This document shows, piece after piece, positions 60,919 through 64,000 of a DNA stretch of 64,000 bases. The notes below the pieces were generated by a model. It saw only the letters and a list, made by a program, of their open reading frames with translations. It had not been told where the DNA came from and did no database searches. A program made the position numbers and the translations under genes. This DNA comes from Strix aluco (lineage: Eukaryota; Chordata; Aves; Strigiformes; Strigidae), in the NCBI RefSeq assembly GCF_031877795.1, contig NC_133943.1:12579001-12643000 (forward strand), written 5' to 3'. How positions within the stretch are numbered: position 1 is the stretch's first letter; the number at the start of each line of letters is the position of its first letter.

Positions 60919-62277
60919 AACCTCTCCAGCTTCTACACTTTAAGTCATTAAATCATTGTTTGTCTCAACTTCTTTGATCACATTTCTGTTTAGGTGAGAA
61001 ATACCAGTCTAAAATGTCATTTAACAGGCCAGAATAAGCCTAGAGCACTCTTCCTAGCCTCCTTTCTAAGGGAAGATCAGCTCTAATCCTCCTGTAATAC
61101 CTGCAGCATCCATCCGGAAAGGTATTTGCTCATGCATTTCTGTGGAGACAGACATACTGATTGAGAAGATTTTCTGCAGAGCCCTGTCTTCTCTGCCTGC
61201 GTCCCCAGGCAGGAGTGGTGCAGCAATCAGAGAAGCATGTAGATGAGAGCTGAGTGTTTTCATCCCTTGGTATACAAGTGATATCATGTCCTATTCTGCT
61301 TGCTGAGCTGATGTGGATGAGTGCACTTTCTCCTGAGGATAATGGCAGGCAGAACACACAATGCCAGAAAAGAGCAAAGTAAAACCCTACAGATTCCTTA
61401 TGAAGCAAAACTTAACAGTATTGATTTGTATCAGCTGTAGATATGACCATATATAAGCTGTGCTGTTGAACAAAATGAACCATTTTGTAAGTAGCCATTT
61501 GCCAGTTGCTGGGTTTGTTGGGTTTAGTGTCTGTGTGGCTGGGGTGGTTGGGCACAGCAGGGGCACCTAGGACGGAGTTCACAAGCTGGGAGCACTAAAA
61601 TGCATGGGCCATTTCTGAATCTGCAGCAATAGACTTCACAGAGAATTTCCCATCTGCTGACACCAGGTGCAAGAAGAGGGGTGAAGCAGGAGGGCACAGG
61701 GAAGCAAGGCACGGTGTAGAGGTTCACTTTCATATTTTTGTGCTACCAACCAAAAATCCTTGGTAGCCAAAAAAGCCCTGCAAAAGAAGTTGTCTCTGCC
61801 GAACTGCTCCCTACAGCCCAGGCACCACTCAGCAGGAGCGATAGCTTTTATCAGCCTGGGTACATTTCATATTGTTCAACTTTTTTCTCAGTTTCTAGGG
61901 AAACACTTTATAGCACTATATTTATCGGAATGTCTTTCCAAACACCTCCGCCAACACTTAATTAATGGAATTTTTAAGCCTGGCTCCAGCTTCTGCAAAT
62001 TAATAGTGTGCTCCCTTACAGCAGCTGTGGAGCAAGTAAGACATATATATTCTGTGAAATAAGTTAGAGGGTGCAGAGGCAGAGGGGCAGCTCCACCATT
62101 TGTCTGCGTGTGCTGAGTTCCCCTAGGGAGGTAAGGCCGTCACGCGCTTCTGTTATGTTTCACTCTGCTTATATTAGTGTGCCCCGAGGAATCAGTGCAG
62201 ATGAAAATGCCCTTGACAAAGAGTTGGGCCATAAAAATTAACTTTTTGGTGTCTTTCAGCATATCCTTTTTTTAGCT

Positions 62278-63042
62278 TCAGTGTTGCTGCACAGAGTGAC
62301 AGCTAGTGAAGATCTGGAAGAGGCTGTGGAAGGCTGTCAAAACAGTCCCAAAGCCTGGGATATCCTGGGACAGATCTGGCTCTAGCGCTTGGCAGAAATG
62401 GGCAGCTGCCTTAGAAAGCAGCAGATTGCCCAGAGCAGGAAAATGGGCTGGACCTTCTTGCCAGCTTTTGCCCATGCCAGCTGCCTCGAAGGGCAAAGCT
62501 GGCAGCTGCAGTGCCAGGGGCTTTCCAGGACACCCTCCTTGACTTTTAGGACTGATCGTCAGCATTAGGCTGGCAAAATTCAATTTGTCTCCATGTTTGG
62601 GATTTCTGGAGCCAGCCGTGCTCAGAGGTTGTGAGTAAGGAAGCTGGGAGGGTGTATCATGGTGTCTTGAGAAAGAGGACTGCTGCAAAACTAGAGCTGT
62701 GTGGGAGACATGGGACCAGATTAGCTGTGTAAGGGTTAATAGGGCACTGTGAGTCGTGTTGACAGAGCTGTGTTTCCTTATAGAACAGACATGATGTTGT
62801 GTCTCAAAACCAAAGAGGTTTGGCTGTAGGTGGAAATCTAATGACTTTTGCTCTCTCCTCAGTGAGTTAAAATTCCCTGAGTTGCTTTTGGAGAAGTGCA
62901 GAAAGACACTCCTGAGGTCCTGGGTAGACATCTCTGCTGGGAATGCTGTCTTGGGAATAGGGCTGTGATGCTGAGAGCTGCAGTGAGCTGTACCTACTCC
63001 AGATCCTGCTGTGATAGTGTGTGCAGCTGCAGAATGAGCCAT
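62278..63042 (-). CDS. Longest minus-strand open frame outside the CpG island, status unknown (hypothetical)
   Basis: A 254-codon minus-strand frame beginning MAHSAAAHTITAGSGVGTAH and ending at a TGA at 62,278-62,280. Composition is rich in Ser, His, Leu, Gln and Pro, spread evenly, with no hydrophobic segment long enough for a membrane helix and no recognisable motif. A frame this long is unusual in the CpG-poor part of the window, but nothing else marks it as coding: there is no CpG promoter nearby, no clear Kozak context, and Ser/His/Gln-rich composition is common in chance frames. It lies 1.4 kb upstream (on the minus strand) of the 231-codon frame at 60,223-60,918. Confidence 0.12.
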   Translation of the reverse strand: MAHSAAAHTITAGSGVGTAHCSSQHHSPIPKTAFPAEMSTQDLRSVFLHFSKSNSGNFNSLRREQKSLDFHLQPNLFGFETQHHVCSIRKHSSVNTTHSALLTLTQLIWSHVSHTALVLQQSSFSRHHDTPSQLPYSQPLSTAGSRNPKHGDKLNFASLMLTISPKSQGGCPGKPLALQLPALPFEAAGMGKSWQEGPAHFPALGNLLLSKAAAHFCQALEPDLSQDIPGFGTVLTAFHSLFQIFTSCHSVQQH

Positions 63043-64000
63043 TCACTGCTTGGGAAAGAGCATTTCTACTATCTCAGATATGAAAGATGCCGCAGCAAAA
63101 CATTTTGTGCTGTTTGTTTGGCAATGTGTCTAGGACCTGCTATCGGGTAGTACAAATGACTGTTGATAGACTGTTACCCTGGAGCAGAGTGCATCTACGA
63201 TGCAGATAAGAAATATACTCCTTACTGAGTTCAATCTTTCCACTATTTATTGTGCCCTTACTGTACTGTAGCAATGAATCATCAATGATGTGACTCCCTG
63301 ATCTGGCAAACAGTCAGAGGTCTGAACTTCAGTCGCTGGTTGAACTTATTGTCTTGCCCCATCTGTTAACTGAGGACTTGCCATCATGTGTGCTCTGAGG
63401 AGAAGCCTTTGCCTCCCAAAGTCAGAACATTAAATAAAAGTGGCTGTTGTCTGAACACAAGCTTTGCCATCTGATGGACAGGAACCCTGTGGAGAGGAAG
63501 CTTTCAGGGAGTCTTTGGCTGTTTGGGGGTGAATCCGCTGTAGATAGGTTATTTTAAAAAAAAAAAACCTAAAATTTTCTACTCTCTATTGAATCCTGTT
63601 GAATCATTAAAAGCTTAGTATGGCCTTATGCGTCTCAAGTCCTTCCCAATATATGATGCCTGGACTGCAGGGAGAATTTGATCTCACACTTGTCAGGTGC
63701 CCTTCTAGTTCTCACATCTGAGGAACAGTAAATCTGGAAATGTTAGAAAAAAAAAGTGCACCCTTGCAGAAAAAAGCATTGGAAACAGAGTATCAACATT
63801 GAAGAGGGCTGCTGGGGACAGAAGCCGGGTTTCTGGCTCAGTGCTGGTATGCCTGTGATAAATGGACCAGCAGTTGACCTTTCAACTGCACATTGGCTCT
63901 GCTGTAAGCTCAGAGAGGAGCGAAGGAGAAAGAAGAGGCCTCTGCTTACTGCTAGTGAGGGATGGAATGGGGTGAGCAGGACGCTGTTAAATATCTGGCT
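63043..64000. other. Right edge, non-coding
   Basis: No supported gene. A run of 12 A lies at 63,556-63,567 and shorter A runs near 63,748 and 63,770. The window ends in ordinary sequence without a feature. Confidence 0.5.

Larger units (their letters stand above)
11043..64000 (+). other. Putative first intron, extending beyond the window
   Basis: This begins at the GTAAGG donor after the presumed first coding exon. Beyond the CpG shore (to about 12,600) the DNA is CpG-poor with many stop codons in all frames. I could not support any acceptor-exon-donor unit with coding content. Very long first introns with scattered regulatory elements are typical of vertebrate developmental, neuronal or signalling genes, but that is a general statement and does not identify this gene. 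Other genes or non-coding RNAs could be nested here undetected. Confidence 0.4.

Noticed and set aside
1-64000. Search for tRNA genes, CRISPR arrays, bacterial operons, endogenous retroviral coding regions and LTR pairs
   Set aside because: No tRNA A/B box pair, no regularly spaced repeats, no retroviral protein motif and no paired LTR-like direct repeats were seen by eye. A profile-based scan would be needed to exclude short or decayed examples.

Overview
The window looks like vertebrate nuclear DNA, most likely from a bird. It is non-operonic, mostly non-coding, of mixed GC and CpG-poor except for a few sharp CpG clusters. It has one classic TATA-less CpG-island promoter and very few interspersed repeats. 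I see no Alu, B1 or L1-type elements, and the only transposon I can defend is a badly decayed CR1/L3-type LINE. Low repeat load plus CR1-clade LINE remains fits an avian genome; the species cannot be told from the sequence alone. No bacterial, phage, CRISPR or operon-like system is visible, and I found no convincing new biological system.

Layout. Positions 1-10,420 are upstream DNA with three GC-rich, CpG-containing patches (about 190-900, 5,150-5,340 and 5,830-6,160). One of these carries an exon-like open frame. Positions 10,420-11,700 are a strong CpG island. The first AUG inside it (10,997) has a good Kozak context and runs 15 codons into a strong splice donor (GTAAGG at 11,043). I read this as the first coding exon of a plus-strand gene that I cannot name. 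A small CpG satellite lies at 12,428-12,580. From there to the end (over 51 kb) the sequence is CpG-poor and AT-richer with no exon I can support, so most of the window is probably the large first intron of that gene.

Inside this presumed intron are: an old divergent tandem duplication (about 16.6-17.0 kb); a 37-bp tandem duplication (27.9 kb); an in-phase 21-bp minisatellite (35.6 kb); an antisense fossil LINE reverse transcriptase (41.1-42.0 kb); two short perfect hairpins (18.8 and 53.6 kb); several homopolymer and homopurine tracts; several AT-rich TAATTA-containing segments that could be conserved non-coding elements; and two unusually long minus-strand open frames near the right end (60.2-60.9 and 62.3-63.0 kb) with no recognisable family.

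Almost every other open frame is short, has noncoding-like composition and overlaps frames on the other strand; those are not annotated as genes.
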